A DNA stretch of 64,000 nucleotides from Ooceraea biroi (Eukaryota > Arthropoda > Insecta > Hymenoptera > Formicidae): contig NC_039508.1 in NCBI RefSeq assembly GCF_003672135.1, forward strand, positions 16,379,945 to 16,443,944, written 5' to 3'. The notes below the pieces were generated by a model. It ran no database searches and was not told the DNA's origin. It worked only from the letters and a program-made list of their open reading frames with translations. Every line of letters starts with the position of its first letter. The stretch's first letter is position 1. A program made the position numbers and the translations under genes. Of the stretch, positions 25,511-36,819 are shown in pieces.

Positions 25511-28500
25511 GTTTGCGCCTCCTACATCCTTATGTTTACCCGGCACAACCGGAACTGCGATCTAGGAGGATAAGTAGAAAAGTGGTGGCTCTTGAGTAGG
25601 CAGCTATTCCCTTCCTGGGTCACCAGCTTTCACCTGAAACGATTTATAGGATAGAGATTTCTACTGCATCACTGCGACAAGATCGGAAACTAATATTTTG
25701 AAGCTACATTTCACAGTCAAACTTTAAGGCTAATCAGACTAAATTAATTTCAATATTTATTAATTAACTTTAATACTTGTTTAAGTGCACAAACGTTCTC
25801 TGCTTGAGTTTGTCTCGTCAACTTTCAAGTTTGACGCGAAAAATTGATTGACGGAGATTGCTAATCGAGGGTTCCCGCGTTTGCCTTGTTTTGACAATTT
25901 CGTCGCGGTCCTCAAGGGGCCAGCCACCCCGAGCCGACTCACCGTCATCGGATACTCCCACGGGATCACCTCGTCCCGAAATGGCGAATTGCACATTTTA
26001 GCAGGCTGCGGCGCGTGCGGGCCCCGGTGCTTCTGTAAGGGATCCGTTCAAAATCAGGGCCCCTTCGTTCACTTCGTAGGCGTGACCCCATATGCCGGGG
26101 TTTGGTCGGGCCGCTGCGACTTCAGGACAACGCAAAGCGCGTCAATGTGTCAGCCGGCTAATTCGATTTAGCCTCCTTTGACGCGGAACAGCCGTGACTT
26201 TTGAAGCGGAAGTGCGACGGAAATACACAAACGCCGAGTTTTCTCGGCATGATAATTGACGACAGGTGATTTCCTTTTTATTAGGTAAGCAACGAAAATG
26301 TGCGTACACTGATAAAATTATTCAATTTAATAATTGTGTTTGATACTTTTCGAAATGCAATCTTATTACTTTGTGGATATGATAACTAGTATAGAATTCT
26401 CTTATTTTTATACATTCTTTTTTCTTACACTAATATGTGCGATTCTACAAGAAAAGCATGGACATATCTCACATCATATGAAAATCATATTATTCCATCA
26501 TTATTTATTAACATTTTACGAATAATGTGTTTATTTTTAGATCAATACGGATGTATTGTCCAATGATTCGCTATAAGACAATCTAAAATTGCAATATCTT
26601 CCCCGAATCCGCTCTCAAGACCGTAGAGAACCAAGATGAGACGAGTGAAGACAGTCAATAATAAAGTATCGCGAAGGCAGAACAGAAATAATCAGACGGG
26701 GCTCTTCGCGAACGTAAAAAATATCTTTCAAAATCAAGTAATAAAAATATTGAGAACAAGAATGTTGAGAGGAAGCAGGAAAAAGGTAACGACAGAGATA
26801 CAAAGAAACGAAAGATCGACGGGATGACTGCAGGGGGATCGAAGGGGGTCTGCCCAGACGAGCAGAAGGGGGGAATCGGGATCTCGTATACAGTGTACAC
26901 AATGGCAAGGCAGAGTGCATTACGGTTAATACACGAAAAGGACCGGCGTGGTCGTTTAGCCGGCGATCTCGGCAGTTACTGCGCCTCGCGCGAGGGATAA
27001 ATCATCTCTCCCGACGCCGCCACGCCTACCCGGAGGACGCCGAGAGAGCGACTCTCCCCTATAGAGCGTGGTAACGTACGACGGGTGGTGGACGGCGACG
27101 TTACCGCGTCCTTTGCGGTCGATGAGAACGAACCGACGGCTTCCGGGTGCGGCGGAAATCTAATAATCGTGCCGCGGACGCGCACCGGAAGGCAGTGCTG
27201 AGATTGCGACGACGGCCTCGACTGTGTCCTGGTTGCGAGGGTCGAGGGGTCATCCCTTGATCGAGCGGGTGACTAAACGGCGCGAGGATCAATGTAACAG
27301 TTTCCCTGTGCTCCGCGATTTTCCCACGTGCAAAATAATCGAATGCAAAATTCGCGATCGTATCGAAACGTTATCTGTGTCTGTCGTCATTAATCTGACT
27401 TGTACTTGCAATGCTTTTCCCTTTGACTCTCAAATATGTCGCGATGGAATTAAAGCATGATGTCATCTATCTGATTGCTCAGACTGTGACTGGTTAAACC
27501 GATTGTTATCGTGGAGCGTAAGACTGGAAGGAACGTTTTAATCCATGTCGTTCGCCATGGGCGTGTCGTAGAATCCGACCGCGGGAGAATAACGCGGTCT
27601 ATTTCCCACACTCGTTGCCGCGATCGAGAGAGGAGAGATTTTCCCATTTTTCCCGAAAGGGCCGTGAAATTGGGCGGACAAATCGCGGTTCGAGAGAGCG
27701 TAGCGAATGCCCGCAATTCGTGGCCTCTCATGCTGTCCCGGACGTCTGTCGAACGTAGTTCTCGCCTTTATTTGCCGTTCTCTCAAAGATTTTCAAGCAC
27801 AATTAGAATGAATTTATTAATATTAAATTACTCTTGAGTTAATTATCAGAAAATTATCGGCTAACATTGATTGTAATTTAATTGATTCGTTCTACGAATT
27901 TTTCTTAATTCTTAACACGATAAAATAATTTTGATTTAGATTACACTTGGTCAAGTTTAATAAAATTGACTAAGTGTGTCTAAACGAAGTTAAATTAATT
28001 CTCTTTTTCACTTTCTTGGAGATGCGTCAGCGATTTTATGGGCGAATGCTTCGTCGGGCATTGAAGTCGCCAAATTCTAATAAACGGTTGTGAATTCTGT
28101 GATTATTCTTTCAAAAAGTTATTTGTTAATTTGCAATCAGAATTCGTATTTGCTATTTATATTTGATGTTATGATCTAGCCATATGATAATTTTTAATCC
28201 TGTAATAAGTATGTACAGTAATCATTACTTTACTGAGATTCTAAATTATTTCTTTGTTTATTGGTTTTCTTAGGAAAAACACACTTATATAAATAGCTTT
28301 ATACGTAAAACGTATCTTATTGTATCTTCACCTCTTATTGCTAATAATCTATTTTTCATATTTTAGTTTTGTTTGCTCTCGATCAGTCTTCCTGTACACA
28401 TTTGAATATTTAATAATTGCACAAACTATCAATACCGAGCTAAATCAATACAAATTTGTTTATATGAGTCGATCGATTTCTATTCTCTCCAAATTAGATT

Positions 28501-29502
28501 AATTTATACTTCCTGGTTACTTTACCAATTTTTTTTCTATTTTTTACTTTATTCTAATTGAGCATTTCCTGATTTAATTGAATACATAAAGCTATGCAAA
28601 TTTATAGCAAATAAAAATCTAATTTTCTTCAATCATGAATCAAAGAGTAAAATAAATTGCAAAATAATTAAAATACATAATATAATTATATTTATGTTAA
28701 TAATACGTGTATATATAAAAACAGAAATAATTTTAAATGAGAATATTATAATATTTAACAATTATAAAAATTGAATTAAGAAATAATCACAATAAGAACA
28801 AAAGATGTTCGCACAACGAAAAAGTCATCGTTAGAAGGTTTAAATTAAGTCCCAAACGATTAAGGTAATTTCCATTGCTCGGTCGGAAACTCGAGGCTCC
28901 CTCCGGAAGGAAACCTCACATTTTCCGCAATGTGCTAACGTAAAAGTTTTCGCGCGCTTATTTCCTCCTGAATAATTTCATTTTATTGCCACTTACGTGA
29001 TTGCTTTACACGCCGTTGCACTTAGCGACGCGGCTTGCAAATCCGCGAGCGTGCAGCTTTAAACCGTTGTACCGTATCGCTTGTACATCGGACTATGTTA
29101 CGGAAAATGTAACGGCGAGTTAGCCGGGAATACAAAGTGAATCGTAGCGATCGATTACGAGAATTAAATTCGAATGAGCGAGACATGATTATTTGGAACA
29201 ATTTATCGCAATCTCTCCCGTCGATGCTCGGTGTAAGTCAATCATTATTAAACAGAGGAAGAATGGACAAACCACTAAAATAGTGTTACACATTTGCACT
29301 TGTACCTTGCAATTACGAGATAATTTTACCTTAACCGAATCATCCCTTGCTTCCGCGCGAGACTCGTAAAACGTGCCGTGATAATTCAGATCCTTGAATA
29401 ACATCCGTGGTTCGAGGAAGAAATCAGAAATCAATGCAAATAATGGAGTTATCATCTCGCGCTACTTCAGCAAGCAGCAATCAAAAGTCGAAACCAGAAG
29501 TC

Positions 29503-29660
29503 CAAAAAAAAAGTGGAAGGAAAGGAGGAAGAGAGGTTGAAGCTCTTGGCGAAAGGAGAGGACGACGAGAGGAAGGAGGTCGGCGTAGCCAAGGGATGAC
29601 GTAGAGTCGAGGGGAGGCGAGTTGGGAAGAGGGTCGGCGGGGGAAGGGGCCAGAGGGAGA
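29503..29660 (+). repeat. Purine-rich strand tract
   Basis: Over about 160 bases the + strand is dominated by G and A (GGAAGG, GGAGGAAGAGAGG, GGGGGAAGGGG and similar), interrupted by short mixed segments. Overlapping frames read as Arg/Glu/Gly/Lys low complexity and are not believable genes. Such tracts can form triplex or quadruplex DNA, which is a property of the composition and not evidence of function. Confidence 0.5.
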
Positions 29661-29735
29661 GTTTAATGTTCCCCTCCAGTGTGGGTGACTCGAGGGTGTA
29701 ATTGCCGTAGTGGGCGGAACGGAGCGAGCATAGCG

Positions 29736-29749
29736 CCAATGGGCGTGGT
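29736..29749 (+). promoter_or_regulatory. CCAAT box next to a GGGCGTGG GC box
   Basis: CCAATGGGCGTGGT places a CCAAT box directly next to a KLF/Sp-type GC box inside a CpG-rich patch. This looks promoter-like, but no transcript start or coding exon can be tied to it from sequence. The nearest + strand gene starts 4.9 kb downstream. Confidence 0.2.
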
Positions 29750-31654
29750 TCGCTGATTACACCGCGTTGATACTGATATCCTGGCTACCAGCGGCTAACC
29801 AACTTCCTCCATCCAGCTTGTTCGGGCACGGTGCCCGCTCCCCCGCGCGTCCTGCCGCCGCGAGGGATCGTTCTGGTGCCGACGATGACGACGATGCGGC
29901 GACAGCTACTGCGGAATCGCGTCGACGTCGTTTAGATGGCTCTCTCTCTTTTCTCTGCCTTCTGTTCGTCTCGCGCAACGTTGAATGGTTCCCGTTGACG
30001 ATGTACCTTTTGCGTTTCGGTGATCCCTCGTCTGATATTGATTGTCGGACGGCAAAAATATAAAAAAGATTGTCATGATTTTGAGGATAAGTTAATTAGA
30101 GAAGTTATATTGGTCTTTCAGGGGGATTTATTGTTGCTCCAAAGATAGCGTTCGCTAAACATTAATCGCTATTGTGTGAGTAAGTAACGAATGCATATAT
30201 GTAAAATTTTAATGCCAGAAACGATCACAGAGAGATAAAAGTGTGTACGTGAAGTATCCGAAAAATAAAGGAAACCATTCTTCTTTTTTTTATAATACAA
30301 TGCAAATGAAGACAAGAAGAAAACAGACGAGCACAACAGCGAAGGAAGTAGAATGAATATCATCGATATCGAGCAAGTCTGAAGCGATCATAAAGAAGGA
30401 GATACAGACTGATAAAATGAGGCTAAATCCGATGCATCTGTTTTAAATAAAGCACCGCACTGATCATTTCCTAAACAAAAGGACAGCATTATAAATCACG
30501 CAGAAGGAAAGAGGAGTCCGACGATCGGCAAACTTGCTGATACAAATACCAATCGAACGAGTCGTGACGATAAAAGCGAACGTGAGCGGCGAGGAATAAA
30601 TAAAGAAACGGGCGCGATAGGGCCGAGAGGCGATCGTCGATTCCGACGTACGAGACGTGGCCGTCTGTGCCATCGGCGATCCACGCCCCGCTGACTGGAC
30701 TGTTTTTTATTGCACCGCCGCACCCGAAAGATCGACCCGGGACCGCAGGAAGTTTCCTCTCTTTCGCCGGACGGGGCGAGGGACGCGGAAGAGAGGATCC
30801 CGCGTGACGGGGGGTGGACGAGCGGGCACCGCAGTCCCGCGTCCGGTCCATCCGGTCGATCTGCACGGAGAAAGCGGGGGCAAAGTGCCCGGAAAAGCCA
30901 CCCCTTCGACTTTTTGCACGTTGCCGGTGCACCGGTGACGACGTGCCCCCTCCCCTGATTGGCGTGGATCCGCGTCGCGACGTCCGATTTCGAGCAACGT
31001 CAGCGTTGACACGTTCAGAAATTCCTGCACGGTACTGAATACGTAGAGGATATCTTGATAATAAATTGACTATTGAAAAACGCTAACGTTTCTCGATATT
31101 GAGATATAAAAAACATATTTGAATCGAAAAAAGATATTAGAAAACGGAAAATGACGCGGGTTAAGTCTGGAACTTGTATGTTAAATTATGTGAGTTTAAG
31201 ATATCTACCTATATTTGGAAGTTTAGAAAAGGAAGTATATTTATGATCTAGGAGGGAGAGGAAGATTAAAATACGAAGCGATGAATTTTTAGTAGATATT
31301 ATTAAAAATATGAAAATACAAATGTCTATTAATACGTAACAAGTTCTTCGATCAGAGGAAGGTGTGTTGCAATTGCAATTTCACGACGAGACAGATATAT
31401 ACTTGGCGCGCACGCCGCCATTCTATTAGCGGACGATCTATTGGCAGATTAAATTCGAGCGGACGAGATCGGTGAGTAACGACTCGTAACTTTCTTACGG
31501 TGTCATCGCGACGCGCTTTCGATTTCCGCCCGGTCATCGAGTCTCATTTAAAGAGGAGGCGATCCTCGTTAAGCGGCAAAACCGAGAGATCGACTGCCTG
31601 ACCCCCCGGGCGATACGCCCACTCGATACCGCGCTTTGATCCACGGACAAATAT

Positions 31655-31692
31655 CTTCTCGTTCGCCATTTAGCTTCTCGTTTGCCATTTAA
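31655..31692. repeat. Two-copy 19-bp tandem duplication
   Basis: Unit 1 (31655-31673) and unit 2 (31674-31692) are CTTCTCGTTYGCCATTTAR, differing at one internal base and at the last base. This is a recent local duplication with no gene attached. Confidence 0.7.
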
Positions 31693-34688
31693 CCGAGTCG
31701 AGTTTCGCCGTTCTCTGCCGTGCAGCTACCGTAATGTGATACTGTTGTCAGGTTACTCGCACTCCCCGACGAAGTGGACTGAAATGTTCATGATATTGAT
31801 ATCTATATACTTAATAATCAAGTTCTAACATTAAATCTGCTCATAAAATAATGATTCCGTCGAACTGAACTGAATAAGTTCTCGCTAGCCACTTCGCGAT
31901 AAATAAATCAAAAAGTCATTAGGCGATATTTCAGCAGATGACATTCCAAATGCTATATGAAAACGCCATTATCGTTTCAAAAATGTCAGTGCAGTACGTC
32001 GATGCAGCGGAAGATCATTAAAATATTGTTTGATCGAATAAAATCGTTTTACTCAGTGTTTATGGTGCAAGATTATTTAGATTTTTTTCAGATTACAGGC
32101 TAGTAATAAACGAGTTGGAGTAACAAATGAGTCATAATAAAAATATCGGAGAACTTTGATCGATCAGCGAGGTTCATCGAAATCACAAACAAACACCATG
32201 GCGAAGATGGGAGAGGAGCAACTGGCATTCCACGATGCGATTTCGTATTTTGAGAATCGGGTTTTGTAACCGAAGATCGGCGTTCTTTGGCGAGCGATGC
32301 CGCCACGCCGTGCTGCACGCTGTCTGCATATCAAGCCGTTCTGCAAATGCACACGTTGCAGATGCACGCGCATTGTCTCTCCTCTGTATGCGCTCGCACG
32401 TTGTCAATCTGTTTTAACCCCCCGCGCTCCCGAGAGTTAATTCTTCTTAAAACTACCGGTAAGGTGCACACGTGCAACTGATCCAAATTACGCCGTGTTA
32501 ATTACAGACGTTCAGAGACAAATTAGTAGACTCTACATATATACACGTAAGACGTAGAGAGAAAGAGGATATTCCATTAAAAAGCCAATCATTTCCATTC
32601 ATTTTCAGTTATTGTAGCACATCCTCATATCACTTACTTATTTAAAATGAAGGGCTTTAATTTTAATTATATTCACATTCTGCAAACTTATTTATAGACC
32701 GCTCGATAACGCAAAATATAGAATATCTCTTTCAACGTTTAGGGAGGGATTCGGGAATGGAAGCACGTGCAACACACGGACGTGTGCAAGCAAGCCTTTA
32801 TCTATATTAATTCTTGAAAAAGTTTACGCAAAAAGGCCGTCAAATGTTCTTCTCTCGCGAGGTTGTTTAATTGCTGGTTTCCCGAAAATCGGCTCCCAAA
32901 GTATCTTTTCCTACACGCTAGGGGAGAAACACAGAAACGCAAACGACACTCGACAATCGATATAGGCGATGGAGCGTAAACGAGCGAATGAATTAATGAT
33001 GTAACTGCGGGTGTCTGATTACCGTATATGCATCACGGACACGCCGGTTCGGTTAAGACGAAGAGAAACGAAGGGGTGTCGAAGGGGCGCGCATTAACGC
33101 TTCGTTTATTATTCATGTGTGAGTGTTAAGCGCGCGCGTACACTGTGCTCGTAATTTTCGTGCGCGCACGACACGAATTTCGTTTTTCGACGCGTGCACG
33201 CAGGAAAATTGTCGCTTGCGTTTGCGTTTCACCCCTGGGATCGTTTCATTTGTGCCCCCTGCGGCGAGGTTGCAAACCCCGCCCATTCCTGGCCAGCTTT
33301 CGATGATACTCGATGAATGAGAATATTGTTGAAAGCCGCACGTAAAGACGCGCAAATTTATATGCGATAATACGAATGAAACCGTTTTATATTACAGCAG
33401 GAAAAGTAATTCGTGTAATAAAAAAATTATAAAATTACATTAAAAATATTGCTCTTAAATATCTAATAATTTCGAAGCAAAATATAGATTCGTTGAAAAT
33501 TTAGCTGCTAGTCATAATGTTATTCTATATCTTTTCGATACCTATTTGTTAAGTTATTTTCGCAAGAATTGATTAATTGGAAATTTGTTTCGTGAAAACT
33601 TTTATAATAAATATCGCGCACTTCTGGAAGGTAATGTGATAACTTTAAAGAGAGATACGTGGAAGATAAAAATATTACTATAAAATATAAATTGACAGGG
33701 ATATGTAAATCGGGAATAGAAGGATTAATAAACGTGACCAAGGATTCGTACATGGGATCTCTCACCTGGACAAGAATTCCGACGCACGAGGAGCGTTAAG
33801 GTAATGGGTGTGACCGTGATCGTATCGTTCGGGTTTGTTTAAATAATCGAACGATTCAGGACCGAACAGCGTATCTCCGTGTCGGCATCTGGCCATCCAA
33901 TATGTATGATAATTTCGACATGCCTACACCTCATAATGGAGCGCGACTATGTGCGCGCTTTTGGTCTCTCATATTCCTTTTTCGCCTCGTGCGCATCTCT
34001 TCTCGTACGTAATTGGAGGATCTCTGCGATCTGCCAAGGTAACAATACAAAGTTCTCAAAGGAGTCTCGCAAAAAGAAATATGTTAATATGCGCGCATTG
34101 TTACGACTTTTATCTAAAGTTATTTGATGAGCGTGGAACATAAAACTTTATATTTTGTATTGACTTTTGCATTCATTTAATTTCCTCATAAAGAATGTCT
34201 ATTTAACTATACTATATCTAGACTTCTAGACTATAACTATTTCATTTTATTTTACATATATTATTATTTCTATACATTACGTTTTATTATATTATATATT
34301 GTTTTATCTTTTATTATCGCATCAAAATTAAATACACATCGTAACCACGTCGTAAAAAACTACATTTTCATTAAATTCTCTAAAATGTGATTTTGATTAA
34401 ATAATAGTAGAAACCAACGTGGCCAGTCGTTGGTAAATCAGCTCGCCACACAGCTCGTCAAACGTGTTCTACCATATGGAAGCCTCGCCGTACCGTCGAC
34501 GGCGAGCGTCTGATAAGTTTGTGCGCCAGGTCGTCTGGCGACAGCACGCGTTTGTCATGTGCGAGAGCTTGCAAAGCGTTTGTTTCTCTGTTGCTTTGAC
34601 TGATTGTAAAATTTCCGACATTTTCAGTACATCCGTTGTCCGCGACTGCGTAGAGAAATAAAAAATTCTGTGGCCCTTTCAGTGAAAT

Positions 34689-35004
34689 ATGTCAAATAAC
34701 GTTGCCTTGAATCTGTCGCGTAATTTCTTGCGTGCATGCGAAAATGGAGACATACAGAGAGTGGAAACTCTCGTGGAGCGGCACAAGATCCGCGACTGGA
34801 GCGACTTCCGGCACTCGGCGTCCGGCGACACCCCGTTGCATATGGCGGCACGGACAGGAAAATTAAATGTCGTGAAATATTTGTGCGAGTGCTTCGACAT
34901 GCCCGGATTTGTAATCAACGTCACCAATAAAGATATGAAGAGACCTTTGCACGAGGCTGCGCAATTTGCGCAAGACGACGTTCTGAAATATTTACTGGAA
35001 AAAG
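34689..35004 (+). CDS. ANKRD16: ANKRD16 coding exon 1
   Basis: It encodes residues 1-105 plus one base of Gly106: a helical N-terminal cap (SRNFLRACENGDIQRVETLV) and the first two full ankyrin repeats. The donor GTTTAA is weak, but the join restores the repeat consensus (LLEKG then ALVDALK). The sequence GCCCTTTCAG just before the ATG looks like a 3' splice site, so the 5' UTR may be spliced just upstream of the start. Confidence 0.85.
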
Positions 35005-36783
35005 GTTTAATCGCGTACTCCATTTTTAATCCTTCGCCCTGTAAATGAATCATTATTTTATCTTTTAATTATGCCAAATACTTTATTTCTTCTAGCATTC
35101 GTTTCTTATTTATATATTTCTTGCAGAATATTTAATTTATCAAATTAAAATACGTTAAACTATTATGTCTAAATTTTATATAGACGATTTTTATATTTTA
35201 TTAATTTTTTACCACATTTTTATTAATGCTGAATTAAATCACTTCGATTAAATTTTAATTAATTTTGAATTAAATTTCTTTTTGTTAATACCAAATCTAA
35301 TTTATCGAGTTTTAAAACTGTACCATCATTCGGTTCTAAAGGTGCATTAGTGGACGCTTTAAAGCGCGCCGATTGGACGCCTCTGATGCTTGCATGCACC
35401 AAAACCGGTCCCTCAGCATGTCGTTGCATCGCTGCTCTTCTGGCTGCTAATGCCAATGCACATTTGCGCAATAAAGATGGTTGGACGCCGTTACTCATTG
35501 CCTGTCGAGCCGGTGACGACAATGCGGTCAATTTATTGTTGAAGCATTTGCCAAGGTGCATCAATGATCGGAGCAACAATGGTCGCAGTGCGTTACACAT
35601 TGCTGGTAATTGCATATAATTTTCTATCTCAACGTAAACGATCAAACTTATCAACAATGATTATAATAAAATTTATCTTTTTGTTAAAAACGAGAATTTG
35701 TTTATACATCAGTTAATACAGTAAATAATTTATTTTAATTATAATCGCCTTTTTATGTTATCATAGATTGAAGAAAAAATTGATTTTGAGAGAACGTTTA
35801 TCTTAATATGCATGCATTTATGCTAATTTTATAAAAGATGCTTTTGATGATTGCATATCGTGATTATTTTCAATAAAGAAATTTGTACTGACAATGAGCT
35901 GGATACTCAAATCTGCAGTAGCTAAAACTACGCGCAATCCACTGATGATATAGCTTACTCGCAGAAGATAATCCATTGAGCACGGATGATATATTTATAC
36001 ACTTTATCAATATATTTTCATTATTTTATTTTTTAAATCTTCATAATCTGCTTTTTTTAATAATTCTGAAATATCTCTCATTTATGGTAAAATATGCAAT
36101 TTATATTTTACCTTACATTTTCTAAACATTCAATATTGATTTGAAGCGCTCCTATTGATCCGTTTCTCCATATAACACATTTTGTGATATACTAATTTCA
36201 ATTTTTTTAATCGACAAATTAGAGTCGTTTGATTCGCCAGGAGTTCAATGAACACAAAAAATCCTTAATTTTGATCAAACTGGCAATTTATTTGATGGCA
36301 AAAGCACAACGTTTCGAACCTTGAATTCAAGTCCTTCTCAAGTGATTAATTAACAATCAGTCATTTTTGGTTGAAAATAACCGAAAAATTTTTATTTATT
36401 TATATAAATTTTTAATTGATGCAGCGTTCCACGGCCATGAGGTAGTAATTCACTCGCTCGTTGCATCGGATCGGAGTCTTTTGAACGCACAAGACTCTTC
36501 TGGATCCACGCCACTTCACGAAGCGATGAAAAGCGAGAATCTAAACGCGGCTAAGTGCATCATGCACCTGGGTGCTGATTTCAACCTCGTGGACAATCTC
36601 GGTCAGACTATACTGCACGTTGCTGCACTAGTTGGCAACGTGGAGGCTGTTGAATATATTTTGGAGCAGAATTTAATCCACATGAGTCATGAAGCTTCCT
36701 TCAGGATCACTCCACTGAAGGCAGCCCAGAGGAGTAATCATAGAAACGTCATCGACATTTTAATTAGAAAAGGCGCTACGTAA
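34689..36783 (+). CDS. ANKRD16: ANKRD16-like ankyrin-repeat protein (whole CDS, 3 exons)
   Basis: Spliced CDS: 34689-35004, 35342-35605 and 36425-36783, 939 nt and 312 aa, with both introns in phase 1. The protein is almost all ankyrin repeats (TPLHMAA, RPLHEAA, TPLMLAC, TPLLIAC, SALHIAA, TPLHEAM, TILHVAA, TPLKAAQ), about eight, with no membrane segment or signal peptide. The blocks KRPLHEAA, LKRADWTPLM and NKDGW in this order and spacing are what I recall of ANKRD16. In vertebrates ANKRD16 binds alanyl-tRNA synthetase and accepts mis-activated serine on lysine side chains, limiting mistranslation. Human ANKRD16 is about 361 aa, so this one is shorter at the C-terminus. The start ATG follows an in-frame TGA at 34683-34685. 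The AlaRS role here is inferred from orthology, and key lysines differ (see findings). Confidence 0.88.
35005..35341 (+). other. ANKRD16: ANKRD16 intron 1
   Basis: A phase-1 GT-AG intron of 337 bp, strongly AT-rich, with a weak donor. Nothing else is seen. Confidence 0.8.
35342..35605 (+). CDS. ANKRD16: ANKRD16 coding exon 2
   Basis: It encodes residues 107-193, central ankyrin repeats with the family-diagnostic LKRADWTPLM (112-121) and NKDGWTPL (149-156). The donor GTAATT at 35606 is in phase 1. The joined reading SALHIA + AFHGHE across the next junction is a normal repeat, which confirms the splice. Confidence 0.87.
35606..36424 (+). other. ANKRD16: ANKRD16 intron 2
   Basis: A phase-1 GT-AG intron of 819 bp, AT-rich, ending in an acceptor ATTGATGCAG. 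No mobile element or RNA gene was recognised. Confidence 0.85.
36425..36783 (+). CDS. ANKRD16: ANKRD16 coding exon 3
   Basis: It encodes residue 194 (split Ala) to 312 and the TAA stop at 36781-36783: the last ankyrin repeats and a short RKGAT terminus. The end falls inside what would be a further repeat in the longer vertebrate protein. I saw no downstream exon that would extend it. AATAAA hexamers follow immediately, at 36782-36787 (overlapping the stop) and 36814-36819. Confidence 0.87.
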
Positions 36784-36813
36784 TAAAATTTGTATTTATG
36801 CATATTCTAAGTG

Positions 36814-36819
36814 AATAAA
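36814..36819 (+). terminator. ANKRD16: ANKRD16 polyadenylation signal candidate
   Basis: AATAAA lies about 30 nt after the stop, with another overlapping the stop itself at 36782-36787. A very short 3' UTR is implied if either is used. Confidence 0.4.

Larger units (their letters stand above)
25511..34688. other. Intergenic region between unplugged and ANKRD16
   Basis: No gene is supported. It is AT-rich with islands: a GC-rich patch at about 26.9-27.3 kb, a purine-rich strand at about 29.5-29.66 kb (separate entry), a CCAAT plus GC-box-like patch at 29736-29749, a GC-rich patch at 30.65-31.0 kb, and a 19-bp tandem duplication at 31655-31692. Open frames over the GC patches are arginine- and proline-rich and match nothing known. 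One of these patches could be an untranslated first exon or promoter of the downstream gene. Confidence 0.5.

Noticed and set aside
30464..31038. Several overlapping frames of 75-147 codons on both strands
   Set aside because: GC-rich island with all frames open. No domains or consistent splice sites.
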